Shown: positions 7,496-15,234, counted from the first letter of the stretch. The stretch: 28,664 bases of DNA from Limnovirga sp038203525 (GCA_038203525.1 JBBRDW010000056.1:1-28664), one strand, 5' to 3'. A program made the numbers and translations. The notes: generated by a model from the sequence alone, not told the origin.

Positions 7496-8680
7496 ATGAG
7501 TGAGCAACAGAACGAACTGCATCCTTTATCTAAAGCTATACGCATACAAACGGCACGTACCTGGCAGATGGAACATTCAACACCATTGTATCTCACCAGC
7601 AGTTTTACTTTTGACGAGGCTGATGAAATGCGCGGCGCATTTGCAGAAACCAACGACGATAATATCTATAGCCGTTTCAGCAATCCGAATGTAGACGAGT
7701 TTGTGCAAAAGATGGTAGCGCTGGAAGGTGCCGAAGCAGGCTTTGCGGCTGCAACGGGCATGGCCGCGGTGTTTGGCTCTATGTTCGCATTACTGAAGCA
7801 GGGCGACCATTTATTATGCTGCAGTTCTGTGTTTGGCAGTACCTATACAGTTGTAACTAAGTTTCTACCCAAATACGGAATTGAGTACACGCTGGTGGCT
7901 GCAAATGATAAAACGGAGTGGGAAAATGCGATGCGGCCCAATACAAAAATGATCTACCTGGAAACACCAACCAATCCCCAATTAGAAATAATTGATCTGG
8001 AATGGGTAGGGGGATTTGCTAAGAAGCATAAGGTGATATTAAATGTTGATAACTGCTTCGCTACGCCTTTGCTGCAAAAACCAATTGAATATGGTGCCGA
8101 TCTTGTAGTACATTCTGCTACCAAATGGATTGACGGGCAGGGGCGTGTTTTGGGTGGTGTTACAGTTGGCCGTGCCGATCTGGTTAGAGAGATTTATTTG
8201 TTCTGCAGAAATACGGGCCCATCGTTGTCAGCCTTTAATGCATGGGTGTTAAGCAAGAGCCTGGAAACACTGGATGTACGTATGCAGCGCCATTGTGAGA
8301 ATGCTTTGAAAGTAGCGCAAGCATTGGAGAACCACCCTAAAATTTCATTTGTAAAATATCCATTTTTAAAGAGCCATCCTCAGTACGATATTGCGATAAA
8401 ACAAATGAAAGCAGGTGGTGGTATTGTTTGTTTTGAAATAAAAGGCGGAATTGAAAGCGGGAAGAAATTTTTAAACAGCCTGCAAATGCTTTCGATGACA
8501 GCAAACCTGGGCGATACAAGAAGCATCGCATCTCACCCAGCCAGTACTACGCATTCTAAATTAAGCGAGGCAGAGCGGTTATCGGTTGGTATTACGCCAG
8601 GCCTTATCCGCATTTCCTGCGGACTTGAATATTTAGATGATATTATTAATGATATTTTACAGGCATTAGAGACAAGCTAG
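7496..8680 (+). CDS. metZ: O-succinylhomoserine sulfhydrylase-type PLP enzyme (MetZ-like)
   Basis: The protein is 394 residues, belonging to the Cys/Met-metabolism PLP family. The PLP-phosphate-binding YSRFSNPN segment is at residues 58-65. The cofactor-contacting aspartate is in NVDNCFATP (Asp185) and the Schiff-base lysine in HSATKWIDGQGR (Lys210). The IDGQGRVLGG sequence after the lysine resembles MetZ, which makes homocysteine directly from an activated homoserine and sulfide. Cystathionine gamma-synthase and O-acetylhomoserine sulfhydrylase are close relatives, and the acyl group used cannot be proved by eye. The next clear gene is the cupredoxin at 8820. It is likely co-transcribed with the OsmC-like gene upstream. 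Confidence 0.85.
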   Translation: MSEQQNELHPLSKAIRIQTARTWQMEHSTPLYLTSSFTFDEADEMRGAFAETNDDNIYSRFSNPNVDEFVQKMVALEGAEAGFAAATGMAAVFGSMFALLKQGDHLLCCSSVFGSTYTVVTKFLPKYGIEYTLVAANDKTEWENAMRPNTKMIYLETPTNPQLEIIDLEWVGGFAKKHKVILNVDNCFATPLLQKPIEYGADLVVHSATKWIDGQGRVLGGVTVGRADLVREIYLFCRNTGPSLSAFNAWVLSKSLETLDVRMQRHCENALKVAQALENHPKISFVKYPFLKSHPQYDIAIKQMKAGGGIVCFEIKGGIESGKKFLNSLQMLSMTANLGDTRSIASHPASTTHSKLSEAERLSVGITPGLIRISCGLEYLDDIINDILQALETS

Positions 8681-8819
8681 CATGCGGTATTAATAAGCCT
8701 GATTCGTTTTACATCCTTATTTGCCTTGTTCAGCAGCTTTTTTTACCCGTTCAGCTTTTTTTAATATCAGGCTAAAAATTTTAAGACTATATAATCGTAT
8801 TTTTAGAAAAAATAAATCT

Positions 8820-9719
8820 ATGAAAAGAGTTATACCCGTACTAGCTATCCTCGTAATAAATTTCGCGGGGACTTATGCAGCTACAGTAACTGTTCATGTC
8901 GCAAATTTTGCGTTTTCACCAAAAACAGTAAATGCAGTAGTAGGTGATGTGATTAATTGGGTTTGGGATAACGGATCTCATACCACTACTTCAACAAGTG
9001 TGCCCGGTGGTGCCGCTACCTGGAGTCAAAGTATGAATTCCGGAAATAAGTCTTTCAGTTACACTATAACAGTTCCAGGTACCTATCAATACTGGTGTAT
9101 CCCACATTCACCCGACATGGCAGGCACCATCAATGCCACAGCCAGTTTGCCCGTTGTATTGGCGTATTTAAATGTTGGCTCAACTACAGGAAATAAAGCG
9201 TTGCTCAACTGGAAAACAGTCTCAGAACAAAACACCGCAAGCTTTCGTATAAAGAGAAGTATCGATGGTGATAATTTTACTGAAATAGGCCGTGTAAATG
9301 CAGCCGGCAATTCAAATGTTGAAAAAAGCTACAACTTCACCGATAACAATATCGGCAGCGCAAACAGGTATTATTATTACATGCTCGAGATTACAGACAA
9401 AGACAATAAGCGAACTTTGTCTGATATTAAAATGTTCAGAAACAATTCGGCAGTAAGTAAGTTAATTACAAGCCTTAGTCCAAACCCCGTAAGTAGTTCC
9501 GCCGGGCATTTAATGCTTCAGTTTAATGCAGATAAAGCTGGAAGCATGAACGTAGAACTGTATAATTCAAATGGTAAATTATTAAAGCAGAACGAAATGA
9601 GCGCAGAGCCTGGTTTAAATAATGGCCACTTTCATTTGGGTAATCTGCCCGCCGGAGTTTACAAAATTGTATTTTCATTAGATAGTATAAAGGAAACTAA
9701 AACCATTGTGGTACAATAA
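8820..9719 (+). CDS. Secreted cupredoxin with type IX secretion sorting domain
   Basis: The protein is 299 residues. A signal peptide (to about residue 20) is followed by a plastocyanin-like domain (about 22-108). Its candidate type-1 copper ligands are His54, Cys93, His96 and Met100, in the order His then C-x2-H-x3-M. A fibronectin-like spacer follows (about 112-205). The C-terminal domain (about 218-299) has the SPNPV start, a GKLLK turn and a LPAGVYKIVF strand typical of type A type IX sorting domains. It is probably exported through the type IX system and attached to or released from the surface, where it would carry copper or electrons. I chose the ATG at 8820; an in-frame start at 8721 adds about 33 residues that would precede the signal peptide and is not credible. 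A strong terminator follows. Confidence 0.88.
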   Translation: MKRVIPVLAILVINFAGTYAATVTVHVANFAFSPKTVNAVVGDVINWVWDNGSHTTTSTSVPGGAATWSQSMNSGNKSFSYTITVPGTYQYWCIPHSPDMAGTINATASLPVVLAYLNVGSTTGNKALLNWKTVSEQNTASFRIKRSIDGDNFTEIGRVNAAGNSNVEKSYNFTDNNIGSANRYYYYMLEITDKDNKRTLSDIKMFRNNSAVSKLITSLSPNPVSSSAGHLMLQFNADKAGSMNVELYNSNGKLLKQNEMSAEPGLNNGHFHLGNLPAGVYKIVFSLDSIKETKTIVVQ

Positions 9720-9738
9720 ACTAAATTTATATTTTACT

Positions 9739-9774
9739 AAAGGCTGCGGGCGTACAAACCAGCAGCCTTTTTTT
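9739..9774 (+). terminator. Intrinsic terminator after the cupredoxin gene
   Basis: AAAGGCTGC at 9739-9747 pairs with GCAGCCTTT and is followed by a run of T. The same T-run forms the outer edge of the repeat arm starting at 9768. Confidence 0.88.
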
Positions 9775-9826
9775 GTGCCGGGCTTTAGTAACGTTATTGG
9801 TCTTCGTTGCGTCGCACTCTTTTACT
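9768..9826 (+). repeat. Dispersed repeat, left-type arm (forward)
   Basis: The T-run (9768-9774) is followed by GTGCCGGGCTTTAG, with the core variant TTGCGTCGCACTCTTTTACT at 9807-9826. The inner extension is not recognisable. The arm starts exactly at the T-tract of the upstream terminator. Confidence 0.8.
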
Positions 9827-9935
9827 GACTATCTTTTTGCGGCAAACAGTAAGTTGGATACCTACGCCTTCAAAAGTATAAACGAAAGACTTAACACAGT
9901 TTATTCAATTTTGATTTTTTTATCTACTTTAGCGC

Positions 9936-10466
9936 GTGCGGCAAAAAATAATTTCCATATTACTCCTTCTTTTGCTTGTGGTTAACTCTGCCGTAATGCT
10001 TTGGTATTGCTGGGGCGAGGTGGAATCTAACCGTATTAAAATCCACAATTATATAAGTACCCAAAAAAATATCGATCCTGAGTTGATCAGCGTTTTTTCT
10101 GAAGGGGAATCTGATTTCATTCTGGAAAATGACCAGGAGATAAGTTCAAATGGTAAAATGTACGACATAATTAAGTCAGAAATTGTAAACGGGAAAACTG
10201 TTTATACAGCCATAAGCGACAATAAGGAAAATGAAATAGTTTCATTTATAGAACGGTTGGCAAAACATATAACAACGAATAACGGAACGTCTCAAAAAGC
10301 AGCGAATTACGAAATTGTAAAGTATGTTTCAACCGGGGAAATTCAGATAGCATGTACCAAAATATTTGATGAAACTAGTAATCAACTCATTCCCGGAAAA
10401 GATATGTTTCTTTATCAATCTCCCTCTTTAGGTATTTTATGTCCGCCTCCCCAGTTAGTTGCCTGA
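9936..10466 (+). CDS. Small membrane-anchored protein ending in a CPPP motif, unknown function
   Basis: The protein is 176 residues with a GTG start, because the hydrophobic segment (IISILLLLLLVVNSAVML) begins right after it. That segment is a signal anchor or signal peptide. The rest is polar and acidic, about 20% Asp/Glu/Asn, with few recognisable motifs. It closes with GILCPPPQLVA. A short terminal Pro-rich tail of this kind is reminiscent of small proteins that Bacteroidota carry beside metal-transport genes, but I cannot name a family. It is followed 358 bp later by a TonB-dependent receptor on the same strand. It is also the only gene between a forward repeat arm (9768) and a degenerate reverse arm (10685). 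Metal handling is a guess. Confidence 0.7.
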   Translation: MRQKIISILLLLLLVVNSAVMLWYCWGEVESNRIKIHNYISTQKNIDPELISVFSEGESDFILENDQEISSNGKMYDIIKSEIVNGKTVYTAISDNKENEIVSFIERLAKHITTNNGTSQKAANYEIVKYVSTGEIQIACTKIFDETSNQLIPGKDMFLYQSPSLGILCPPPQLVA

Positions 10467-10824
10467 GACGCAAATAATTTTATCACGCTGTTAATCTTTA
10501 CAGGTACTTTTAAAACTTGCATAGTTTTTTATTACCATACAAAATGCTTTTATGCAATACTCCTGCATTGAGTAAGGAATGATTTTTATGCAGATTCATA
10601 AATAAAAAACACCGTTTTATTCTGCTCAATAATTTTCTTCTATTGAAGAATGGAGCAGGTGGCCGTTGCTGCCTGATGTTATTTAGTACAAGAGTTCCGC
10701 CACGGAGGGAAGGAACGATGCCGGGTGATATAAAAGCCCGGTACCAAAAAAACAGAGTTTATATAGCTGTCTAATTTTCATTTTTTATCATGTATCAAAA
10801 TGATGCTACAAACAATTAACTCTT
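10467..10824. other. Intergenic leader region of the TonB receptor gene
   Basis: There is no gene here. It holds a hairpin at 10622-10658 (CTGCTC/GAGCAG outer stem, TTCTTC/GAAGAA inner stem, loop TATT). It also holds a degenerate reverse repeat arm at 10685-10752 and a weak stem near 10787-10806 (ATCAT/ATGAT). A structured 5' leader is possible, but I recognise no known riboswitch class. Confidence 0.45.
10685..10752 (-). repeat. Degenerate dispersed repeat, reverse arm
   Basis: AGTACAAGAG (10685-10694) matches the inner half of the core, but the rest of the core is replaced by unrelated sequence. The outer edge GCCCGGTACCAAAAAAA is recognisable. It also contains a CCGGG/CCCGG stem. Placed by position and edges only. 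Confidence 0.55.
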
Positions 10825-13290
10825 ATGATTACTTTTTCAAAATATAGCTTTAAACTAATTCTCGTTGCAATTCTTTTTCTATCTTTTCAATATGCTGCCG
10901 TTGCACAAAATGTGCTTAAAGGCAAAGTGACTGACCGCAAAGAAAAAGCCACTTTGTCGGGTGCATCAATATATATTCCGGATCTTAAAATTGGTGCTGC
11001 ATCAAAAGCTGATGGCACTTATTTATTGAAAAATATACCGGAAGGAACCTATCTTATTGAAGTTACTTTTATAGGTTATGCCTCACAATACAAGGAACTG
11101 CGTTTTAAAGGGGAGACGATTGCTGACTTCTCACTTGAACAATCTTCCGCAGAGTCTCCTGAAGTTGTAGTAACAGGCGTTTCGTCTGCCACAGAAGAAC
11201 ACGATAATCCCGTGCCTGTAAGCTTTGTAACTAAAAATGACCTCCTGGAAACCAGCTCCAGCAATATCATTGATGCGCTGTCAAATGCACCGGGCGTTTC
11301 CCAAATAAGCATGGGCCCGGCTATTTCTAAGCCGGTAATCAGAGGTCTGGGGTACAACCGGGTTGTTGTGGTAAATGATGGTATAAGGCAGGAAGGGCAG
11401 CAGTTTGGAGATGAATTTGGAATAGAAGTAGATCCATATACCGTTGATAAGGTAGAAATATTGCGCGGTCCTGCAAGCCTTAGTTATGGCTCTGATGCCA
11501 TGGCCGGCGTAATAAATATGCTTGCTGCACCAACTTTACCCGAAGGTCAAATAAAAGGAAGCCTTTCAACTGCCTATCAAAGTAATAATGGTTATTATGG
11601 AGGTTCTGCAAATATTGCCGGTAACAATAATGGTATTACCTGGGATGCCCGCTATACCTACACAGATGCACGTGCTTATAAAAATAAATTTGATGGATAT
11701 GTTTTTAATTCAGGTTACGGGCAAAGTAATTTTAAAGGCAGTATAGGCGTAAACCGCAAATGGGGATATTCGCGGCTTACGCTCAGTAGCTTTGATTTAA
11801 AGCTAGGAATTGTAGAGGGAGGCCGCGATGAAGAAACAGGCCAGTTTAACAGGCATATTGCCACAGATGATGGCGAAGACTCTACCGTTATTGTTACAGA
11901 CAGTGAATTGAAATCGTATGCGCACGACCTTGTTATATTTCAACATGTGCGCCATTACAAAGCTGTGTTTGATAATAGTTTTGCATTGGGCAACGGCCGC
12001 CTTGGCGTTCGGCTTGGCTTTCAGCAAAACCTGCGGCAGGAAGCCAACGATGCAACCCTTGGCAATGCGTTCAATATTTATTTTCATCTAAACACATTCA
12101 ACTACGATGTACGTTACACGTTACCCGAAAAAAATCATTTTGAATTCTCTTTTGGTACCAATGGAATGCAACAGACGTCCCAAAATCTGGGATCTGTTTT
12201 TCTGGTGCCCGAATATAATTTATTCGATCTCGGACTATTTGCCATCGGTAAAAAAACCTTTGATAAATTAACCGTTAGCGGTGGCCTTCGCTTCGATAAC
12301 CGCAATATGAAAGGAGCTGACCTTTACCTTGATGAAGAAGGCCACAAAACAGACCCAGCCGAGCCGGATGCATTGCACAGGTTTACCGGTTATAAATCTA
12401 ATTTCAGTGGTGTATCAGGTAGTCTTGGCCTTGCCTACGATTTTACCGAAGCATTCTACGGCAAGCTCAATGTTTCAAGGGGTTTCAGGGCGCCAAATAT
12501 TGCAGAGAGCGGGAGCAACGGTATTCATGACGGAACGCCTTTTTACGAAATTGGCGACCCGAATTTAAAACCTGAGACAAGCATACAGATTGATGCAACG
12601 CTGGGTATCGATTCCAAAGATGTTTCTTTAGAGCTTAACCTCTTTTCCAACAGTATTAATAATTATATTTTTCCTGTTAAACTGCAAAGTGTTTACGGAG
12701 GAGATTCTTTAAGGGCCGATCCAACTGCCGAAGAAGGTTCCGATGAAGCAACCACTTTTAAATTTGTGTCGGGAGATGCTGTTTTAACCGGTGCCGAATT
12801 TACTTTTAATGTACATCCACAAACGGCAAAATGGTTCCATTTCAATAACACATTTTCCATGGTACGTGCTATTCAAAAAAATCAGCCTGATGATACAAAA
12901 TACCTGCCTTATACACCACCTAACAAGCTGGTTTCAGGTATAGAATTAACTACCGGCAAAATAGGCAGCGCTATTAAAAATGCCTACTTCAGGGCAGACC
13001 TTATCAATTGCTTTAAGCAGGATAAAATTTATTACAAGTTTGGCGATGAAACTGTAACGCCTGCATATACCTTGCTTAACCTTGGCGTTGGTGCTAATAT
13101 AACTTCAAAAAGCAAAACCATTTTTTCGCTGTACCTCTATGCCAGCAATATTACCGATGTTGCTTACCAGAGCAATATGAGCCGATTAAAATATGGTGAT
13201 CCCAATGCTGTTACAGGACGCATTGGCGTTTACGAAATGGGCAGAAATTTCGGAGCCAAATTAATTATCCCGGTAAATTTCAATAATTAA
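10825..13290 (+). CDS. TonB-dependent outer-membrane receptor with N-terminal carboxypeptidase-regulatory-like domain
   Basis: The protein is 821 residues. The signal peptide ends near residue 27 (AAVAQ). A CarboxypepD_reg-like domain (about 30-112; GKVTDRKEKATLSGASIYIP) follows, as in Bacteroidota receptors. A short VVVTG segment near 115 may serve as the TonB box. The plug domain (about 125-235) contains PVIRGLGYNRVVVVNDG and VEILRGPASLSYGSDAMAGV. The remainder is a beta-barrel with many aromatic strands and a conserved SRGFRAPNIAE segment, ending at MGRNFGAKLIIPVNF. The plug resembles the ZnuD-like group of metal or siderophore receptors more than glycan-binding SusC proteins. There is no SusD partner, which argues against glycan uptake. 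The ligand is unknown. The small CPPP protein upstream may be functionally linked. A repeat arm begins about 8 bp after the stop. Confidence 0.9.
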   Translation: MITFSKYSFKLILVAILFLSFQYAAVAQNVLKGKVTDRKEKATLSGASIYIPDLKIGAASKADGTYLLKNIPEGTYLIEVTFIGYASQYKELRFKGETIADFSLEQSSAESPEVVVTGVSSATEEHDNPVPVSFVTKNDLLETSSSNIIDALSNAPGVSQISMGPAISKPVIRGLGYNRVVVVNDGIRQEGQQFGDEFGIEVDPYTVDKVEILRGPASLSYGSDAMAGVINMLAAPTLPEGQIKGSLSTAYQSNNGYYGGSANIAGNNNGITWDARYTYTDARAYKNKFDGYVFNSGYGQSNFKGSIGVNRKWGYSRLTLSSFDLKLGIVEGGRDEETGQFNRHIATDDGEDSTVIVTDSELKSYAHDLVIFQHVRHYKAVFDNSFALGNGRLGVRLGFQQNLRQEANDATLGNAFNIYFHLNTFNYDVRYTLPEKNHFEFSFGTNGMQQTSQNLGSVFLVPEYNLFDLGLFAIGKKTFDKLTVSGGLRFDNRNMKGADLYLDEEGHKTDPAEPDALHRFTGYKSNFSGVSGSLGLAYDFTEAFYGKLNVSRGFRAPNIAESGSNGIHDGTPFYEIGDPNLKPETSIQIDATLGIDSKDVSLELNLFSNSINNYIFPVKLQSVYGGDSLRADPTAEEGSDEATTFKFVSGDAVLTGAEFTFNVHPQTAKWFHFNNTFSMVRAIQKNQPDDTKYLPYTPPNKLVSGIELTTGKIGSAIKNAYFRADLINCFKQDKIYYKFGDETVTPAYTLLNLGVGANITSKSKTIFSLYLYASNITDVAYQSNMSRLKYGDPNAVTGRIGVYEMGRNFGAKLIIPVNFNN

Positions 13291-13297
13291 TGAATTG

Positions 13298-13380
13298 TTT
13301 TTTTTGAGCCCGGCTTTAGAATAATAATGAAGCTTTTCTTGCGTCGCACTCTTGTACTATATCAGGTATTTCAGCAATGG
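13298..13380 (+). repeat. Dispersed repeat, left-type arm (forward), well preserved
   Basis: TTTTTTTT then GAGCCCGGCTTTAGAATA (13306-13323), ATGAAGCTTTTC, the exact core at 13339-13358, and TTTCAGCAATGG at the inner end. This is close to the family consensus. No other terminator is visible for the TonB receptor gene. Confidence 0.9.
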
Positions 13381-13411
13381 CAAAGCGGTTTAATAAGATT
13401 AAAAAGTTTAG

Positions 13412-13487
13412 GTGTTCGCGGGCTAAAAGGCAGATTGGGGATGTTTGGTTTAGGCAGCCTCTTAAAACCTTTTAAACCTGCGAACAC
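13412..13487. repeat. Hairpin element A (long inverted repeat with conserved loop)
   Basis: GTGTTCGCGGGC at 13412 and its downstream bases pair with CCTTTTAAACCTGCGAACAC at 13468-13487, giving a stem of about 19-20 bp with one bulge. The loop holds a segment (13430-13469) nearly identical to that in hairpin B. The stems differ between A and B while the loop is conserved, which is unusual. Confidence 0.8.
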
Positions 13488-13529
13488 ATAAATTTCAGTA
13501 GCCACTTAGCGCAGTTAAAAATAAAACAG

Positions 13530-13615
13530 TTTACGCATCAGCGGGTTTACAGGCAATTTGGGGATGTTTGGTTTAGGCAGCCTCTCAAAACCAGTAAAAC
13601 CCGCGGATACGTAAA
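13530..13615. repeat. Hairpin element B (long inverted repeat with conserved loop)
   Basis: TTTACGCATCAGCGGGTTT at 13530 pairs with AAACCCGCGGATACGTAAA ending at 13615, with few mismatches. The loop (13553-13592) repeats the loop of element A, including GGGGATGTTTGGTTTAGG and CAGCCTCT. The distance between the two loop copies is 123 bases. Both lie within the inward-facing pair of dispersed repeat arms. Confidence 0.8.
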
Positions 13616-13644
13616 TTTTTGAAAATACTTCAGCTACTTTGCAC

Positions 13645-13721
13645 TTGTTCAGTAAAGCGGTTCCGTACAAGAGTGCGACGCAAGAAGAGCTTTATAGTTG
13701 TAATGGAGCCTGGCTACAAAA
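13645..13721 (-). repeat. Dispersed repeat, right-type arm (reverse), overlapping the end of aat
   Basis: GTACAAGAGTGCGACGCAA lies at 13665-13683 and the outer edge GAGCCTGGCTACAAAA at 13706-13721. The outer edge overlaps the last codons and the stop of aat (13714-13716), so the repeat supplies part of the coding end. Confidence 0.85.
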
Positions 13722-14361
13722 TGTATTTTTCTAACAAATCAATAAAATTTGAACGGTCAATCATTGCTGCGCCAAGGCCTTCCAAATGTTCTGTATAAAC
13801 CTGACAATCTATTAAAAGTACGCCTTCTTTTATCAACTGCTGCACATAACTTATAAAGGCAAATTTGCTCGTATTGCTTACCAGGCTAAACATACTTTCG
13901 CCAAAGAATACGTTGCCCAAACGAATGCCGTATAAACCACCAACCAACTCGTTTTTAAGCCATGCTTCGGCACTGTGGGCAAAGCCGTTTTCATGTAACC
14001 CTATGTAGGCCTGTTCTACTTCTTTGGTTATCCAGGTTCCCTGCTGGCCCGGTCTTGAAGCGTTTTTGCAGTTGCGTATTACCGCTTTAAAATCTTGATT
14101 AACGGTAAAGCGGAACCTATTGCGCTTAATTAACTGCCGCATGCTTTTGCTAACTTTTAATTGCAGGGGAAATAATACAAACCGGGGATTGGGACACCAC
14201 CACAAAGGAACATCGCCATCGTACCAGGGGAAAATGCCTTTTTTGTATGCCAGAAGCAGGCGTTCCTGGCTTAAATCTCCGCCCATGGCGAGCAGCCCGT
14301 CTTCCAGCGAATTTTCTACCGGCGGAAACCATAAGCGCTCATCCAATGCGTACAATGGCAT
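13714..14361 (-). CDS. aat: Leucyl/phenylalanyl-tRNA--protein transferase (Aat)
   Basis: The protein is 215 residues. This cytosolic enzyme moves Leu or Phe from aminoacyl-tRNA to N-terminal Arg or Lys of proteins, marking them for ClpS-ClpAP degradation. Family landmarks are the WFPP start, LLAMGGDLS near residue 23, AYKKGIFPWY followed by WWCPNPR (about 39-60), GTWIT, and the core FFGESMFS near 154. A LIDCQVYTEHLEGLGA end follows. The length is normal. clpS lies 71 bp upstream on the same strand, so writer and reader of the N-degron pathway are probably co-transcribed. The last residues and the stop fall within a repeat arm. The assignment is firm. Confidence 0.96.
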   Translation of the reverse strand: MPLYALDERLWFPPVENSLEDGLLAMGGDLSQERLLLAYKKGIFPWYDGDVPLWWCPNPRFVLFPLQLKVSKSMRQLIKRNRFRFTVNQDFKAVIRNCKNASRPGQQGTWITKEVEQAYIGLHENGFAHSAEAWLKNELVGGLYGIRLGNVFFGESMFSLVSNTSKFAFISYVQQLIKEGVLLIDCQVYTEHLEGLGAAMIDRSNFIDLLEKYIL

Positions 14362-14387
14362 GCTAAAATTTAATATTTTGAAATGTT

Positions 14388-14415
14388 TAAGAGTTGAAGA
14401 GTTGAGAAGTTGAAA
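14388..14415 (-). repeat. Short degenerate tandem repeat between clpS and aat
   Basis: On the minus strand TTCAACTTC, TCAACTC and TTCAACTCT follow one another, giving about three units of 7-9 bases built on CAACT. It lies in the short space before the aat start. It could affect translation or be a slippage product; no known element is recognised. Confidence 0.5.
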
Positions 14416-14432
14416 AATATAAATACCTGCTT

Positions 14433-14744
14433 TTAACTGCCTGCCATTATTTCTACGGTAGCGCTAATACCTCTTTCCGTTATCGCATCGCACATTGGTT
14501 TCAGGGTATCGTATTCGCCACGCTTTACAGAACATTTGCCTTTGTAATGAATAATGAGAGAGCATTGCTCAGCCTGCTCCGGCGTATGGTTGCAAACTTC
14601 TATAAGTGTTTCAATTACCCAGTTGAACGAGTTTACGTCATCATTCCAAACCACAAGACTGTAGGGAAATTGCTCTTCGGTAAGCACATCTATATCCTCC
14701 TCAAAAAAAGGACTAGCTGCAGTATCTGCCGACCATTGTTTCAT
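14433..14744 (-). CDS. clpS: ATP-dependent Clp protease adaptor ClpS
   Basis: The protein is 103 residues from the ATG at 14744. It binds N-degron substrates (N-terminal Leu, Phe, Tyr, Trp) and delivers them to ClpA-type unfoldases. The signature YSLVVWNDDVNSFNWVI places Asn34, Asp35 and Asp36, and IIHYKGK places His66. These are the same numbers as the N-end-binding residues of E. coli ClpS. The variable acidic N-terminal tail (about 24 residues) fits its role in engaging the unfoldase. A longer reading frame begins at 14771, but the extra nine residues are hydrophobic and not family-like. aat lies immediately downstream. No clpA is in the window. Confidence 0.95.
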   Translation of the reverse strand: MKQWSADTAASPFFEEDIDVLTEEQFPYSLVVWNDDVNSFNWVIETLIEVCNHTPEQAEQCSLIIHYKGKCSVKRGEYDTLKPMCDAITERGISATVEIMAGS

Positions 14745-14785
14745 ACAAAGTAAAATTATAAAATAAACCAAACATTAGCGGTAAC

Positions 14786-14813
14786 AAAAAACCGCTGCCA
14801 ACAATGGCAGCGG
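14786..14813 (-). terminator. Intrinsic terminator of the DUF2795-like gene
   Basis: CCGCTGCCA and TGGCAGCGG form a 9-bp perfect stem with loop ACAA, followed on the minus strand by six T. It sits between the small acidic protein gene and clpS, so those two are probably separate transcripts or only partly linked. Confidence 0.88.
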
Positions 14814-14849
14814 CTTAATTTTTTTGCGTGCATGTTAAAACACAGCTGT

Positions 14850-15071
14850 TTAATATTCATCCTCGTTAAACATAAAATCTTCTTGGCTCGGATAATCGGG
14901 CCAAATATCTTCAATGCTTTCATATATTTCACCCTCATCCTCCAGTTCCTGCAGGTTTTCAACCACTTCTATAGGAGCACCGCTGCGAATTGCGTAATCA
15001 ATCAACTCGTCTTTAGAAGCCGGCCAGGGCGATTCTTCCAGGTAACTTGCCAATTCCAAAGTCCAGAACAT
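14850..15071 (-). CDS. Small acidic protein, DUF2795-like
   Basis: The protein is 73 residues. It has the sequence pattern of small Bacteroidota proteins annotated with DUF2795: an ELASYLEESPWPASKDEL start, an IDYAIRSGAP segment and an acidic end (EDIWPDYPSQEDF, then MFNEDEY). Its function is unknown and no catalytic residues are visible. It is probably a cytoplasmic helical binding module. An open frame extends to 15125, but the promoter at 15089-15119 lies within that extension. The start at 15071 is therefore preferred and leaves a very short leader. Confidence 0.82.
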   Translation of the reverse strand: MFWTLELASYLEESPWPASKDELIDYAIRSGAPIEVVENLQELEDEGEIYESIEDIWPDYPSQEDFMFNEDEY

Positions 15072-15088
15072 ATGCTGTGAATTTTGCG

Positions 15089-15119
15089 CAAATGTAAGAG
15101 TTGTAATGAAATAACCAAA
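15089..15119 (-). promoter_or_regulatory. Bacteroidetes-type promoter (-33 TTTG, -7 TACATTTG)
   Basis: On the minus strand TTTG (15119-15116), 19 bases, then TACATTTG (15096-15089) fit the Bacteroidetes housekeeping consensus TTTG-N19-TAnnTTTG exactly. The start codon of the small acidic protein lies 18 bases downstream of the -7 element. Confidence 0.8.
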
Positions 15120-15234
15120 TAGCAATTGTGTACAGTTTATAATTAAGTTTAAATCTTTGTGGAAATAAAGATTTTATTTGCAAACGGTCCCGCCACAGTC
15201 GGTCGTTTTTTGTTAAGCTCAAATTATTTTTTGA

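Noticed and set aside
8721..8819. N-terminal extension of the cupredoxin gene
   Set aside because: It would put about 33 residues before a clear signal peptide; the ATG at 8820 is the natural start.
10622..10658. Riboswitch in the TonB receptor leader
   Set aside because: A two-part hairpin is visible but it matches no aptamer I can recognise; kept only as a structured leader.
15072..15125. Longer N-terminus of the small acidic protein
   Set aside because: A well-formed promoter lies inside the extension, and the shorter form begins at the conserved part.
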